DNA of 64,000 nucleotides from Sulfurovum sp. UBA12169. GTDB lineage: Bacteria; Campylobacterota; Campylobacteria; Campylobacterales; Sulfurovaceae. Positions 52,117 to 59,592 of this stretch are shown one piece after another. The notes below the pieces were generated by a model. The model ran no database searches. It was not told the DNA's origin and saw only the letters and a list, made by a program, of their open reading frames with translations. Numbering within the stretch: position 1 is the first letter of the stretch; each line of letters starts with the position of its first letter. The stretch lies in NCBI GenBank assembly GCA_002742845.1, contig DLUH01000001.1, positions 375,291-439,290 of the forward strand. Direction: 5' to 3'. Both the position numbers and the translations under genes were made by a program.

Positions 52117-52231
52117 ACCTTCCGAGTTTATCTTTGTCCAATACAATGGCATTTTCTTGATATGGTACGATGCTTACTGTTTCCATCTCATCCTCAACAT
52201 ATCCGATAATATATTCAGATGAACCCACCAT
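52076..52231 (-). CDS. Small leftward hypothetical protein with its own operator-promoter
   Basis: A 51-residue protein (MVGSSEYIIGYVEDE start) whose ATG at 52231 follows AGAGGA. A consensus promoter (TTGACA-N18-TATAAT, 52299-52328) lies about 70 bases upstream, and a palindrome in the spacer resembles the operator in front of the early rightward operon. A repressed phage gene such as a Cro or CII analogue is conceivable. Its 3' end contains the repeated TATGGTACGATGCTTA sequence. Confidence 0.45.
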   Translation of the reverse strand: MVGSSEYIIGYVEDEMETVSIVPYQENAIVLDKDKLGRFIDTLMNLYQKMS

Positions 52232-52298
52232 AATCCTCTTTAATTTTAATTCGCTATAATTGTTTTGTAATGTGTTGTTTTTAGCGTGCTTGATTAAT

Positions 52299-52328
52299 AT
52301 TATAGACAATTTGTCTAATCATTGTCAA
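52299..52328 (-). promoter_or_regulatory. Leftward consensus promoter with operator
   Basis: On the minus strand, TTGACA (52328-52323) and TATAAT (52304-52299) are separated by 18 bases. The palindrome GACAATTTGTC (52305-52315) lies in the spacer, adjacent to the -10. It resembles GACATATTGTC at 55896-55906 next to the -10 of the early rightward promoter. Confidence 0.7.
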
Positions 52329-52363
52329 GTATTTATTTTAATTTAATTCTTTGGGGAAGTGTC

Positions 52364-53437
52364 ATGAGTTTTGAAATCACAATAAAAAATTTGGCAAAAA
52401 GAGTTGAAGATCTAAAAGATAAGGTGGTTACGGAAGAAGCCACTAAAACATCTTTTATCCTTCCTATGCTGAGTGCTTGGGGATATGATATATTTGACCC
52501 TACTGTTGTTATCCCGGAGTTCACGGCTGACATTGGTATAAAAAAGGGGGAGAAGGTAGATTACGCCATTATGAGCGGAGAACACCCTATTATACTTATT
52601 GAGGCAAAGCCGCATACAGAAAAACTTGACCGCCATAAAACCCAACTTGAAAGGTATTTTACAGTGACTGACAGCAAGTTTGCCATACTTACGAACGGTA
52701 TAGAGTATAGATTTTACTCTGACATAGAAAAGCCGAATGTTATGGATGCTTCACCATTCCTTGTAATCGATCTACTTAACATAAAAGACAGGGACATAAA
52801 GCAGCTTGAAAAGTTTTCAAATAAAACACTTGATATAGACAACATACTCAGTATGGCCGGTGTGAAAAAATACGTAAACGGGATCAAAGACATATTTAAG
52901 AATGAGGTATATGAGCCAAGTGATGAAATGGCAAGGTTCTTTGCTTCAAAGCTTACCGATAAGGCAATGAGGCAAAACGTTATCGATGAATTTAAAGGTT
53001 ATATAAAACAGGCATTCTCTGAAGTGGTAAGTGATATGGTTAACGACAAGATAAACTCATTCAAATCAAAGATAATGTATGAAAATCAACATATAAATCA
53101 AGAAGAAAGTTCACAGGTAAATACAGAACCATCAATAGAAGACGTTATAACTACAGAACAGGAGCTTGAAGGATTCTTTATAGTAAAGTCCATCCTTGCT
53201 GAAATAATTCCATTGCATAGGGTCGTAGCAAGAGATACAAAAAGTTATTTTGGCGTTTTGCTTGATGACAACAATAGGAAGTGGATATGCAGACTTCGCT
53301 TCAATGCAAAAAGTAACAAATATATAGGTATTCATACCTCAGACAAAGAAGAAGAAAGATTTGACTTAGAAAGTGTTGAGGATATCTATAAATTTAAACA
53401 GCAAATTATATCTACAGTTCAAAGATTGAACTCTTAA
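52364..53437 (+). CDS. Stand-alone type I restriction HsdR N-terminal-like nuclease
   Basis: A 357-residue protein. The N-terminal PD-(D/E)xK nuclease motif of type I R proteins is clear: KVDYAIMSGEHPIILIEAK (about residues 67-85), with D/E-X-K and a following Gln-containing segment. There is no helicase or specificity domain, so it is not a complete restriction enzyme. Stand-alone HsdR-N proteins are common and may act in phage defence or restrict competing DNA. SD GGGGAAG precedes ATG 52364. Likely a lysogenic accessory gene. Confidence 0.7.
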   Translation: MSFEITIKNLAKRVEDLKDKVVTEEATKTSFILPMLSAWGYDIFDPTVVIPEFTADIGIKKGEKVDYAIMSGEHPIILIEAKPHTEKLDRHKTQLERYFTVTDSKFAILTNGIEYRFYSDIEKPNVMDASPFLVIDLLNIKDRDIKQLEKFSNKTLDIDNILSMAGVKKYVNGIKDIFKNEVYEPSDEMARFFASKLTDKAMRQNVIDEFKGYIKQAFSEVVSDMVNDKINSFKSKIMYENQHINQEESSQVNTEPSIEDVITTEQELEGFFIVKSILAEIIPLHRVVARDTKSYFGVLLDDNNRKWICRLRFNAKSNKYIGIHTSDKEEERFDLESVEDIYKFKQQIISTVQRLNS

Positions 53438-53502
53438 TCGCGCTCTATAACCAATCTTTTATATTCCTATCCACCTGCTGTTCATAGGTGGACTGCTCTG
53501 TA

Positions 53503-54546
53503 TTATTCATTGTTTTCTACAATGTAGTGCCGTCTTATATTTACAGCTTCGATAGTTGCCTCTGACTTAGTATATCCTTCAACTTCTACTAACTGCTCTA
53601 CGTTTTCATTAAGTATCCTAATCATATGATCAAAATTCACATTATCAGTCTTAATATGCACAGAGAACTCTTTACCATCAATAATGACCGATGCACTATA
53701 AATGCTCGGATTTCCTATCAAGCTAAATGCAGGTCTATGAACTTTTCCTACTCTTGAAATTTGCCTATTATATAGTCTGCTGTTTGCATCGGATATAAGA
53801 CTAAGATCACTCAGTTTTATGCCGGTATCATCATCCCCAACTATAAGCTCAAACACTTTTATCCCTGGGATAGATTTAACCTTTACTAATTTTTTTATGA
53901 AGTTTTTATAAAGTCCAGAAAGCCTATGATCGCTATTTGAAAAATCCCTATCTACCATACTTAGTTTTATATCGTTCATTGCTTTTTTTAAAATCTCAAT
54001 GGCTTCAGTATCTATGGTCTCACTTATGTATGGTATTACTGTGCTGCCAGCTTGAGCGCTTACTTGGTGAATACCTTGAAAATTAGTGTTATTTACGGCT
54101 ATAGATTTTATAAGTTCGTCTGACGTATGATATATCTTACCAGCAATATTTGGGTCAAGTCCATATCCAATATTAAGCTCAGGCCCATCATATCTAAAGC
54201 GAACCATATTCTTGAGAGTTATTTGTTCAAATGTTGTTCTAAGCCCATAATATTGTGCTATAAAAGAAGATGCCGCATTAAATATACCCTCTATGTTTTC
54301 ATGATGAACTTGAGATCTTTCATGGATATTAACTTGCTCGTTTTCTATTTCAAATTCTTGGATAGATAACTCTCCATTGAGTGCGGAAAGAAATATGTTT
54401 TTATAGCTTTCATGTATCTTAAAATTAGGTACTTCTTGTAAATAATATGTATCTTCATCAACTACCCATGCTCTGAACATTAAAATATCGTTTCCACCTG
54501 CATTTAAAAACATTTTGAAATCATACATAGGTTTTGATGCGTTCAT
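53503..54546 (-). CDS. Protein of unknown function paired with a GNAT gene
   Basis: A 347-residue soluble protein, with helical and beta segments and no membrane helix or named motif seen. It starts in an overlap with the upstream GNAT gene, so the two are co-translated. Codon use and AT-richness are higher than in the phage structural genes. Resemblance to KwaB (DUF4868) was considered but is not convincing. It converges on the nuclease-like gene, with 65 bases between them. Confidence 0.5.
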   Translation of the reverse strand: MNASKPMYDFKMFLNAGGNDILMFRAWVVDEDTYYLQEVPNFKIHESYKNIFLSALNGELSIQEFEIENEQVNIHERSQVHHENIEGIFNAASSFIAQYYGLRTTFEQITLKNMVRFRYDGPELNIGYGLDPNIAGKIYHTSDELIKSIAVNNTNFQGIHQVSAQAGSTVIPYISETIDTEAIEILKKAMNDIKLSMVDRDFSNSDHRLSGLYKNFIKKLVKVKSIPGIKVFELIVGDDDTGIKLSDLSLISDANSRLYNRQISRVGKVHRPAFSLIGNPSIYSASVIIDGKEFSVHIKTDNVNFDHMIRILNENVEQLVEVEGYTKSEATIEAVNIRRHYIVENNE

Positions 54547-55154
54547 TAACCAAGCCTTTTATACATCGGAACTACGAAATTATGATTGTTGTTATGCAAC
54601 CATCTTCCAAAATCATTTGTATATTTTTTTGGAACTGATGACATTGTCATATATTTACTAATTATACTCAATTTATCATTGAAACTTAGACCAGTGTAAT
54701 CATTTAAAAAATAGTTGGTCCATACTGCATAAAGAGCATTTTCATCTTGTTTTTTATAATATTCAAAGCCCAATTTCTTCCATACCAATACACCATCCCA
54801 TGCTGCATCAAGTTGAATTTCTACAAAATCATTATTGGCATATATATGCATTTCATTTCTATGAAGTTTTTTAGCGATCCCATGACCTCTAAAATTATCA
54901 TATAGAACAAAAAGTTTATGTTCGGCAACCTTCCCATCACCAGTAAAACTTCTCAACCCTAAAACTTTATGATATTTTCTTTCTATTGGAGCCAAGTTCA
55001 TTTTGTTTGATGAATTATCATAAATATTTATTGTTGTCTTTTTTATATTATCAGATTCGCATTCTGAAAATAAATCTTTCCTGTTTATCCCATTAATTAT
55101 ATATATTTGCCCTATATCATTATCATTTATTATTGTATTGCAATCCATCTTCAT
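54546..55154 (-). CDS. GNAT acetyltransferase-like protein
   Basis: A 202-residue protein. Residues about 75-140 have the GNAT fold: HKLFVLYDNFRGHGIAKKLH contains the acetyl-CoA pyrophosphate-binding RGHGIA loop, and VLVWKKLGFEYYKK is the typical C-terminal GNAT segment. GNAT proteins can acetylate small molecules, proteins or charged tRNA. With the overlapping 347-residue gene it may form a toxin-antitoxin-like or defence pair. Very AT-rich. Confidence 0.6.
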   Translation of the reverse strand: MKMDCNTIINDNDIGQIYIINGINRKDLFSECESDNIKKTTINIYDNSSNKMNLAPIERKYHKVLGLRSFTGDGKVAEHKLFVLYDNFRGHGIAKKLHRNEMHIYANNDFVEIQLDAAWDGVLVWKKLGFEYYKKQDENALYAVWTNYFLNDYTGLSFNDKLSIISKYMTMSSVPKKYTNDFGRWLHNNNHNFVVPMYKRLG

Positions 55155-55157
55155 ACC

Positions 55158-55856
55158 CTACCTATTGCGTCTCATCTGCCCGACCACTTCCCCGATCACC
55201 ATACATGCAGCCGTCTGCTCTTCTGTGAGCTCTATGTCGCCTACATCTGGGTTGTCGCTGCTCAGGTTGAACCTTTTTGAAAAAGGCACTTTCCTGATTC
55301 TCTTCACATAGATCTCATCTTCATACATGATCACATAGATGTGTCCGTCTATAATGCCGCCTCCGTTGAGCGGAGAGATGAAGATCAGCTCTCCGTCGAT
55401 GATCGTCGGTGCCATGCTGTCCCCTTTGACGTTGATGACATGGATGTGCTTGTTGAACGGAACACACAGGAAGTCCTCCACAAAAGCACGGGAAAGACGC
55501 ATAGGTTCAGTCCCCGTCAGTGAGTCATACACCATCGCACCGCCGCCTGCACTCGCATAAACCTCCGGGTAGTATGGCACACTGATCGTGTCACTCGCCT
55601 GATAGTGTGGGGATGGCTTAGCGACATGGCTTTCCTGGTATTCTTTGGTGGAACCAAACTCAACATATGCGATATCTTCTTCCTGGAACACGCTGCGCAA
55701 ATCAAGTCTAAAGTGCCTTGGCATCTTCTTTGCCCCCGCTCCCCTTTCATACCTGCTTACTTGAGTGATGTCCTTACCTATGGCATCACCTATTTTTTTC
55801 TGTGAATACTCATATTTTTCCCTGATCTCTTTAAGCCTACTTCCCCAATTCTCCAT
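55158..55856 (-). CDS. CI-like repressor with S24 LexA-type peptidase domain
   Basis: A 232-residue protein. An N-terminal helix-turn-helix (residues 5-38: SQKKIGDAIGKDITQVSRYERG) is followed by an S24 peptidase domain with cleavage site near A103-G104, nucleophile S147 in GDSM, and base K185. RecA-stimulated self-cleavage would trigger induction. The start at 55856 gives the usual length; the upstream ATG at 55889 has no better SD. It lies between the accessory gene pair and the rightward early promoter and probably binds the shared operators there. Confidence 0.92.
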   Translation of the reverse strand: MENWGSRLKEIREKYEYSQKKIGDAIGKDITQVSRYERGAGAKKMPRHFRLDLRSVFQEEDIAYVEFGSTKEYQESHVAKPSPHYQASDTISVPYYPEVYASAGGGAMVYDSLTGTEPMRLSRAFVEDFLCVPFNKHIHVINVKGDSMAPTIIDGELIFISPLNGGGIIDGHIYVIMYEDEIYVKRIRKVPFSKRFNLSSDNPDVGDIELTEEQTAACMVIGEVVGQMRRNR

Positions 55857-55882
55857 AAAAATACCTTTTTTCATAAAAAGTC

Positions 55883-55912
55883 TTGACAAAGACTTGACAT
55901 ATTGTCTATAAT
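55883..55912 (+). promoter_or_regulatory. Early rightward promoter and operator
   Basis: TTGACA (55883-55888) and TATAAT (55907-55912) are 18 bases apart, reading away from the repressor gene. The operator-like GACATATTGTC (55896-55906) overlaps the spacer next to the -10. It resembles GACAATTTGTC at 52305-52315, so one repressor may control both. Confidence 0.7.
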
Positions 55913-55928
55913 ACCATTATCCATTTAT

Positions 55929-55996
55929 AGCTAATTATTACTAATTATATCCAATTAGCTTTAAATCGGAAAAGGTTACCTCCATAAACAGGTAAC
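55929..55996. promoter_or_regulatory. Additional inverted repeats in the control region
   Basis: AGCTAATT (55929-55936) and AATTAGCT (55953-55960) form perfect 8-bp arms; GTTACCT (55975-55981) and AGGTAAC (55990-55996) form 7-bp arms. They lie just after the early promoter and may be further operator sites or leader structure. Confidence 0.4.
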
Positions 55997-56106
55997 TTCA
56001 AGCGGGAGATCGCGCGTCGCGTAGACGCAAATGACCCGTACGGAACCAGCCGTGCGAAGGTGCAAAACTAAGGGGTGGCCACCAGATAGCCTGAGAGCTT
56101 TTCACC

Positions 56107-56126
56107 AAGCATACCATGGTATGCTT
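56107..56126. promoter_or_regulatory. Perfect 20-bp palindrome before the first early gene
   Basis: AAGCATACCATGGTATGCTT is fully self-complementary, 23 bases upstream of the start at 56149. It may be an operator or leader hairpin; with no T-run it is not a terminator. The related half GGTA..ATGCTT appears at 51813-51824. Confidence 0.45.
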
Positions 56127-56148
56127 GCAGAAAGTTTTAGAGGTGAAC

Positions 56149-56352
56149 ATGAACTATACATACCCCATCAAAGAGGATGAAGAGGTGCTTCTTACTACGG
56201 ATGATCTTTTATCCAGATACAAGCTGGACAAACAAACACAAAAAATACTTCGCGAGAGAGAATGCGATCCGATGCCATTCAAAAAAATAGGCAAAAGAAT
56301 CTATTACGTAAAAATAGACATCGATGCATGGGTAGGCCACCAAACTATATAA
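56149..56352 (+). CDS. Small helix-turn-helix early regulator
   Basis: A 67-residue protein with an HTH_17/MerR-like DNA-binding pattern: LLTTDDLLSRYKLDKQTQKILRER, then FKKIGKRIYYVKIDID. The ATG at 56149 follows GAGGTG. It is the first gene after the early rightward promoter, so Cro-, excisionase- or activator-like. No other domain is visible. Confidence 0.6.
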   Translation: MNYTYPIKEDEEVLLTTDDLLSRYKLDKQTQKILRERECDPMPFKKIGKRIYYVKIDIDAWVGHQTI

Positions 56353-56410
56353 ATATGCTAAATGATATTAAAAAACTACATATGAAAGTATCTAAAGAAA
56401 AAGGGGAAAC

Positions 56411-56506
56411 ATGAAAGAGATAGTCAAGTATTTAAAGCTTATTCATGAAGAGCTTGTAAAGATAAGAGAGCTTAAAAAATATGAAAGTGACAGAGGGATT
56501 GTTTAA
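56411..56506 (+). CDS. Very small early protein
   Basis: A 31-residue helical peptide (MKEIVKYLKLIHEELVKI start) with AAAAGGGGAAAC as SD. It is in the early operon and convergent with the 75-residue gene at 56503-56730. Real, but of unknown function. Confidence 0.4.
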   Translation: MKEIVKYLKLIHEELVKIRELKKYESDRGIV

Positions 56507-56730
56507 CCCCTCTCAAGAAAAAACATTGCAGTATTGCTAAATGGATAGGTAACCGTTTTTATGGTCCATCCATCTGCATACAGTTCTTTTAGTGTAGCAT
56601 GATTATTTTCATTAAGTATTACCTCATTGTTGCGGTCATTTGGACTTGTTTTATGATATATACTATCTACTTTGCATAGTGCTGTTTCTTCATTTGCAAA
56701 GTTTCTTGCTGCATAAACTGCTATTTCCAT
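56503..56730 (-). CDS. Small hypothetical protein, convergent to the early operon
   Basis: A 75-residue protein (MEIAVYAARNFANEE start) reading against the early genes. It overlaps the small gene 56411-56506 by four bases at the stops. No family is recognised. Confidence 0.4.
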   Translation of the reverse strand: MEIAVYAARNFANEETALCKVDSIYHKTSPNDRNNEVILNENNHATLKELYADGWTIKTVTYPFSNTAMFFLERG

Positions 56731-56803
56731 TTTACTGTGTCCTTTATGTTGGTTTTGTTGACGCTTGATTATACATCAAGGACACTGAGAATGGAAACAC
56801 AAA

Positions 56804-56956
56804 AAGCTCTCAACCGAGCCTGCAGTTTTATCTATGTTGCAACCTGCATGAAGAACGCACACCAACGAATCTCGCTACTCCTCAATCCTTTAAAACATGA
56901 AAAACGACAAAAAGCTGCTTGATGACAGCGAACTCTGCAGGCTCGGTTGAGAGCTT
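56804..56956. repeat. 22-bp perfect inverted repeat flanking about 110 bp
   Basis: Arms at 56804-56825 and 56935-56956 are perfect inverted repeats with core CTCAACCGAGCCTGCAG, and the region between them is 109 bp. It could be a structured RNA, a mobile cassette remnant or a large operator. A GC-rich hairpin follows at about 56960-56981. It holds a low-quality open frame at 56737-56922 that I do not call. Confidence 0.5.
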
Positions 56957-57011
56957 AGCCTCCCCGTTTTTTGGCGGGGGGGGTAACTCCTATAAATAAA
57001 AAGGAATTCCC

Positions 57012-57344
57012 ATGGAAGAAAATATAATTCTCGCTGGCCACGTTGAGGCTATGATAGCCGCGCTCCAAAGCATTGGTAAAGGGTCGCTTGCCGACCAGAT
57101 GGCAACGCATCTCCAAGAAGCTGTAAAAGCCACAATGATAGAAGGCAAAAGTTCGTCTGTCACGCTTAAGCTTACTGTAGCAAAACAATCAGACGAAATG
57201 ATCACGCTTACAGGATACTCAGAAGCAAAGATACCAAAACCAAAACCAAGCGGATCATTCTTTGTTGATCCTATGAAAAACTTCCAGATCGGTCGCAATA
57301 GACCCAACCAGCAAATACTACCGGGAGTACAAAATGATAGATAA
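57012..57344 (+). CDS. Hypothetical early phage protein
   Basis: A 110-residue protein of mixed helix and strand content (MEENIILAGHVEAMIAALQS start). It overlaps the next gene by 11 bases. It lies between the inverted repeat and a DUF2303-like gene; I recognise no family. Confidence 0.5.
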   Translation: MEENIILAGHVEAMIAALQSIGKGSLADQMATHLQEAVKATMIEGKSSSVTLKLTVAKQSDEMITLTGYSEAKIPKPKPSGSFFVDPMKNFQIGRNRPNQQILPGVQNDR

Positions 57345-58110
57345 GATCTTTTCTTTTTTCCAAAAGCCAACAGAGACTGACGCAAACGGGAATATCCTGC
57401 AGCATATAAGCTACAATGTAGAAAAACCGAAAGAGCATCGTCAAAAGTTTTTTGCATACCCTATCGCACGGAACGTCATACAGCAGAACATTGTAGACAA
57501 GCATGATTTTATCAAATTCATCAATGAATATAAGACAAAAGCAACAAAGATATTCTTCGATGAGCAGGTGATCACGGCAGTGTTCAACTACTCAACAGCC
57601 CAAGAAGCAGATCACGGAGACTCGTATTGCAAGATGGCACTTGAACGGACAAAAGATTTCAAAGAGTTTATGCAACATATCAATACTTCCATCACGCAAA
57701 AGCAGTTTATCCATCTTCTGAAACGCATGGAACCGTACATTGTAGAGTTTGACCGCAAGGCAACTGAAGATATGGACATCATCGAAGTAGCAGAGCATCT
57801 GCACGCTACAAAAAATATCAATAGCATACAGCGCAATACACAGCAGGCATTTATCGTCGATGCAGAGATCAGGACTGGCCACTCAAGCTATGTGATACCA
57901 AGATACATCGCCTTTAAGCTGCCGGTATTCAAGAATGATCTAAAACTTGAAGCGAAGTTCGAGACAGAGCTTTTCCTAGATGCGATGGACGGAGGATTTG
58001 AGGTGAAACTTTCATGTTACAGGCTTGAGCAGACCATCGAAGAAACGGTAAAAGAGTTTACTGCTAATGTGAAAAATGGATGCGAAGGCGTCGAAAGCTT
58101 TATGATATAA
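57334..58110 (+). CDS. DUF2303 (YfdQ-like) phage protein
   Basis: A 258-residue protein typical of DUF2303 proteins in prophages: a central helical region (HINTSITQKQFIHLLKRM near residue 112) and a beta-rich C-terminal half with RTGHSSYVIPRYIAFKLPVF. The function is unknown. Early operon position is typical. Confidence 0.7.
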   Translation: MIDKIFSFFQKPTETDANGNILQHISYNVEKPKEHRQKFFAYPIARNVIQQNIVDKHDFIKFINEYKTKATKIFFDEQVITAVFNYSTAQEADHGDSYCKMALERTKDFKEFMQHINTSITQKQFIHLLKRMEPYIVEFDRKATEDMDIIEVAEHLHATKNINSIQRNTQQAFIVDAEIRTGHSSYVIPRYIAFKLPVFKNDLKLEAKFETELFLDAMDGGFEVKLSCYRLEQTIEETVKEFTANVKNGCEGVESFMI

Positions 58111-58111
58111 A

Positions 58112-58483
58112 TCATACCAACAGGATAAACCCAAGGACGGCCATGAGTGATCCGAGGAGGTAAAACACTTTCCCGGCGGTCGTCCATATCCTTACTTCTT
58201 TTTTGCCTTTCAGCCTTCGTTCTATGATCGGAATCCGGCTGATGAATTTTCCAGTGAACTTGTCAAAATTAGCAGTGTATCCGTATTCATAATCGTCTAC
58301 TTTGTGACGGTTTGCGCCCTCGCCTATGCCGACAAGCACCATAGCAAATGAAAAAGCCGCTCCTGCTTGGTGATCGATAACCGTAAACGTTTCGGTTCCA
58401 AAAGCCATAAGAAGAAGAAAACCAAATACCAGCATCACATTGTACCACCTTGTAAAGTCTAAATTTTTAAATGGATTACCCAT
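58112..58483 (-). CDS. Membrane protein, possible superinfection-exclusion
   Basis: A 123-residue protein with three hydrophobic helices (about residues 14-33, 39-54 and 102-122) reading opposite to the early genes, which is common for prophage exclusion genes expressed in the lysogen. No motif proves this. Confidence 0.4.
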   Translation of the reverse strand: MGNPFKNLDFTRWYNVMLVFGFLLLMAFGTETFTVIDHQAGAAFSFAMVLVGIGEGANRHKVDDYEYGYTANFDKFTGKFISRIPIIERRLKGKKEVRIWTTAGKVFYLLGSLMAVLGFILLV

Positions 58484-58578
58484 CTGTGAGCCTTTTGTTA
58501 GATTTGTTTTTGCACCTCAATTATAACACAAAGGCTCGCACATGGGTAATTATGCCTATCACACAAAAGGAAGAGAAA

Positions 58579-58668
58579 ATGAAAAACACTACTTTGATAT
58601 ACAGGGCCATGGCGAACGGCTGCAAAACAGCCGGAGATCTAGCAAGATACTTGAAGGGGGAAAGATGA
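58579..58668 (+). CDS. Very small early protein
   Basis: A 29-residue peptide (MKNTTLIYRAMANGCKTAGD start) with AAGGAAGAG as SD. Its stop overlaps the next start (ATGA), typical of translational coupling. Function unknown. Confidence 0.4.
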   Translation: MKNTTLIYRAMANGCKTAGDLARYLKGER

Positions 58669-58904
58669 AAAAGTTTTTACGAGCTATGGAGTGGGAAAAA
58701 AGAGGCGGCGGCAAGATCGTCATCACTGTGCCGGTGCTTGCAGTTGACTTCGACGAAAAAAGCGGCAAAGTGTGCTTGCTGCATACAGACAGCAGCAAAA
58801 CACACATCGACACCAACAAAGACAAAGTGATCATCAAAAAAGATAAAAAAATCATTCAAATCCTAAAAGGAAGCAGAAATGAAAACATCGAACAACGAAT
58901 TTGA
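58665..58904 (+). CDS. Small basic early protein
   Basis: A 79-residue basic protein starting MKKFLRAMEWEKRGGGKIVI. The ATG at 58665 follows AAGGGGGAA, unlike the longer frame. It is mid-operon; no family is recognised. Confidence 0.45.
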   Translation: MKKFLRAMEWEKRGGGKIVITVPVLAVDFDEKSGKVCLLHTDSSKTHIDTNKDKVIIKKDKKIIQILKGSRNENIEQRI

Positions 58905-58995
58905 AAAATACACGGGCGGGTTTTTGGTCGTGATTTTGTTCTTTGCTTTTTTCTATGTCCTGGCAAATGCTGCCGAATGGTTTTTTGGAGGATAG
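58879..58995 (+). CDS. Small membrane peptide
   Basis: A 38-residue peptide with one hydrophobic helix (FLVVILFFAFFYVLANAA). AAGGAAGC precedes ATG 58879, and it overlaps the previous gene. Too short for family assignment. Confidence 0.4.
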   Translation: MKTSNNEFEKYTGGFLVVILFFAFFYVLANAAEWFFGG

Positions 58996-58997
58996 TT

Positions 58998-59186
58998 TTG
59001 AAAAAGTCAAGATACTACGAAAAATGCATAGACTGCGGATGCGTTATACATTCCAATACGGACAGAAAATGTGCATGGTGCAAAGACAAAAAGAAAAGCA
59101 AAAAGAAAATAGACCCAAAATGGCTGGTGCGCGGGAACATCTCCGCCAATTCAAATGCTTGTGCGATATTAGGGGAAAGTTTATGA
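58998..59186 (+). CDS. Zinc-ribbon-like small protein
   Basis: A 62-residue basic protein with TTG start at 58998 (GGAGG six bases upstream). CIDC and CAWC pairs (about residues 10-13 and 25-28) form a C4 zinc-ribbon-like motif, followed by Lys-rich sequence. Probably nucleic-acid binding; phage role unknown. Confidence 0.5.
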   Translation: MKKSRYYEKCIDCGCVIHSNTDRKCAWCKDKKKSKKKIDPKWLVRGNISANSNACAILGESL

Positions 59187-59359
59187 AGCCATCGATAAAC
59201 GACATGAAGAAGAGTTTTTGGGGTGATCATTCTTTGGCTTATCGTCCTGCAAAAACAACGGTGCGGGTTATGAGTGCAAAAAAATGCTACGGGAGACCCG
59301 AGGGCACAGTGCGCGAGGTGGTGTATCTGGATCGCGTGGAAGTGGTGGTGTGGAGATGA
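59183..59359 (+). CDS. Small hypothetical early protein
   Basis: A 58-residue basic protein (MKPSINDMKKSFWGDHSLAY start). The ATG overlaps the zinc-ribbon stop (ATGA). No family is recognised. Confidence 0.4.
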   Translation: MKPSINDMKKSFWGDHSLAYRPAKTTVRVMSAKKCYGRPEGTVREVVYLDRVEVVVWR

Positions 59360-59382
59360 GAAAATGACAAAAAGGAAAAACT

Positions 59383-59592
59383 ATGGCATCGATAATGATT
59401 AATTTCAAAGAGGCGTGCGAAATCCTAGGGATAGACACATCAAATCCTAAAGCGAACGAGTTTAAAAAGAAGTTGCCTAAATACGAAAACCCGTTCTCTA
59501 AAGTTAAGATCTACAAAAGAAGCGATGTTGTACGAATCATAGATGGGTTTAAGCCCTTAGATTATCTATGTAATCACTCCACCACTGCATAA
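59383..59592 (+). CDS. Excisionase-like small DNA-binding protein
   Basis: A 69-residue protein with a Xis/AlpA-like helix-turn-helix pattern (INFKEACEILGIDTSNPKANE, then VKIYKRSDVVRIIDGFKP). Its 3' end overlaps the 3' end of the convergent integrase gene by 44 bases, a natural antisense. It is the last early gene and most likely directs integrase toward excision. Confidence 0.55.
   Translation: MASIMINFKEACEILGIDTSNPKANEFKKKLPKYENPFSKVKIYKRSDVVRIIDGFKPLDYLCNHSTTA

Noticed and set aside
53503-54546. KwaB-like (Kiwa) assignment of the 347-residue protein
   Set aside because: No membrane KwaA partner is adjacent and the characteristic sequence pattern was not visible.
56737-56922. Plus-strand frame of 61 codons
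   Set aside because: It spans the 22-bp inverted repeat arm, has a Cys/Leu-rich unnatural composition and no SD; treated as non-coding.
56960-56985. Intrinsic terminator from CCCCG and CGGGG
   Set aside because: A short stem is possible but no T-run follows and the downstream gene starts close by.
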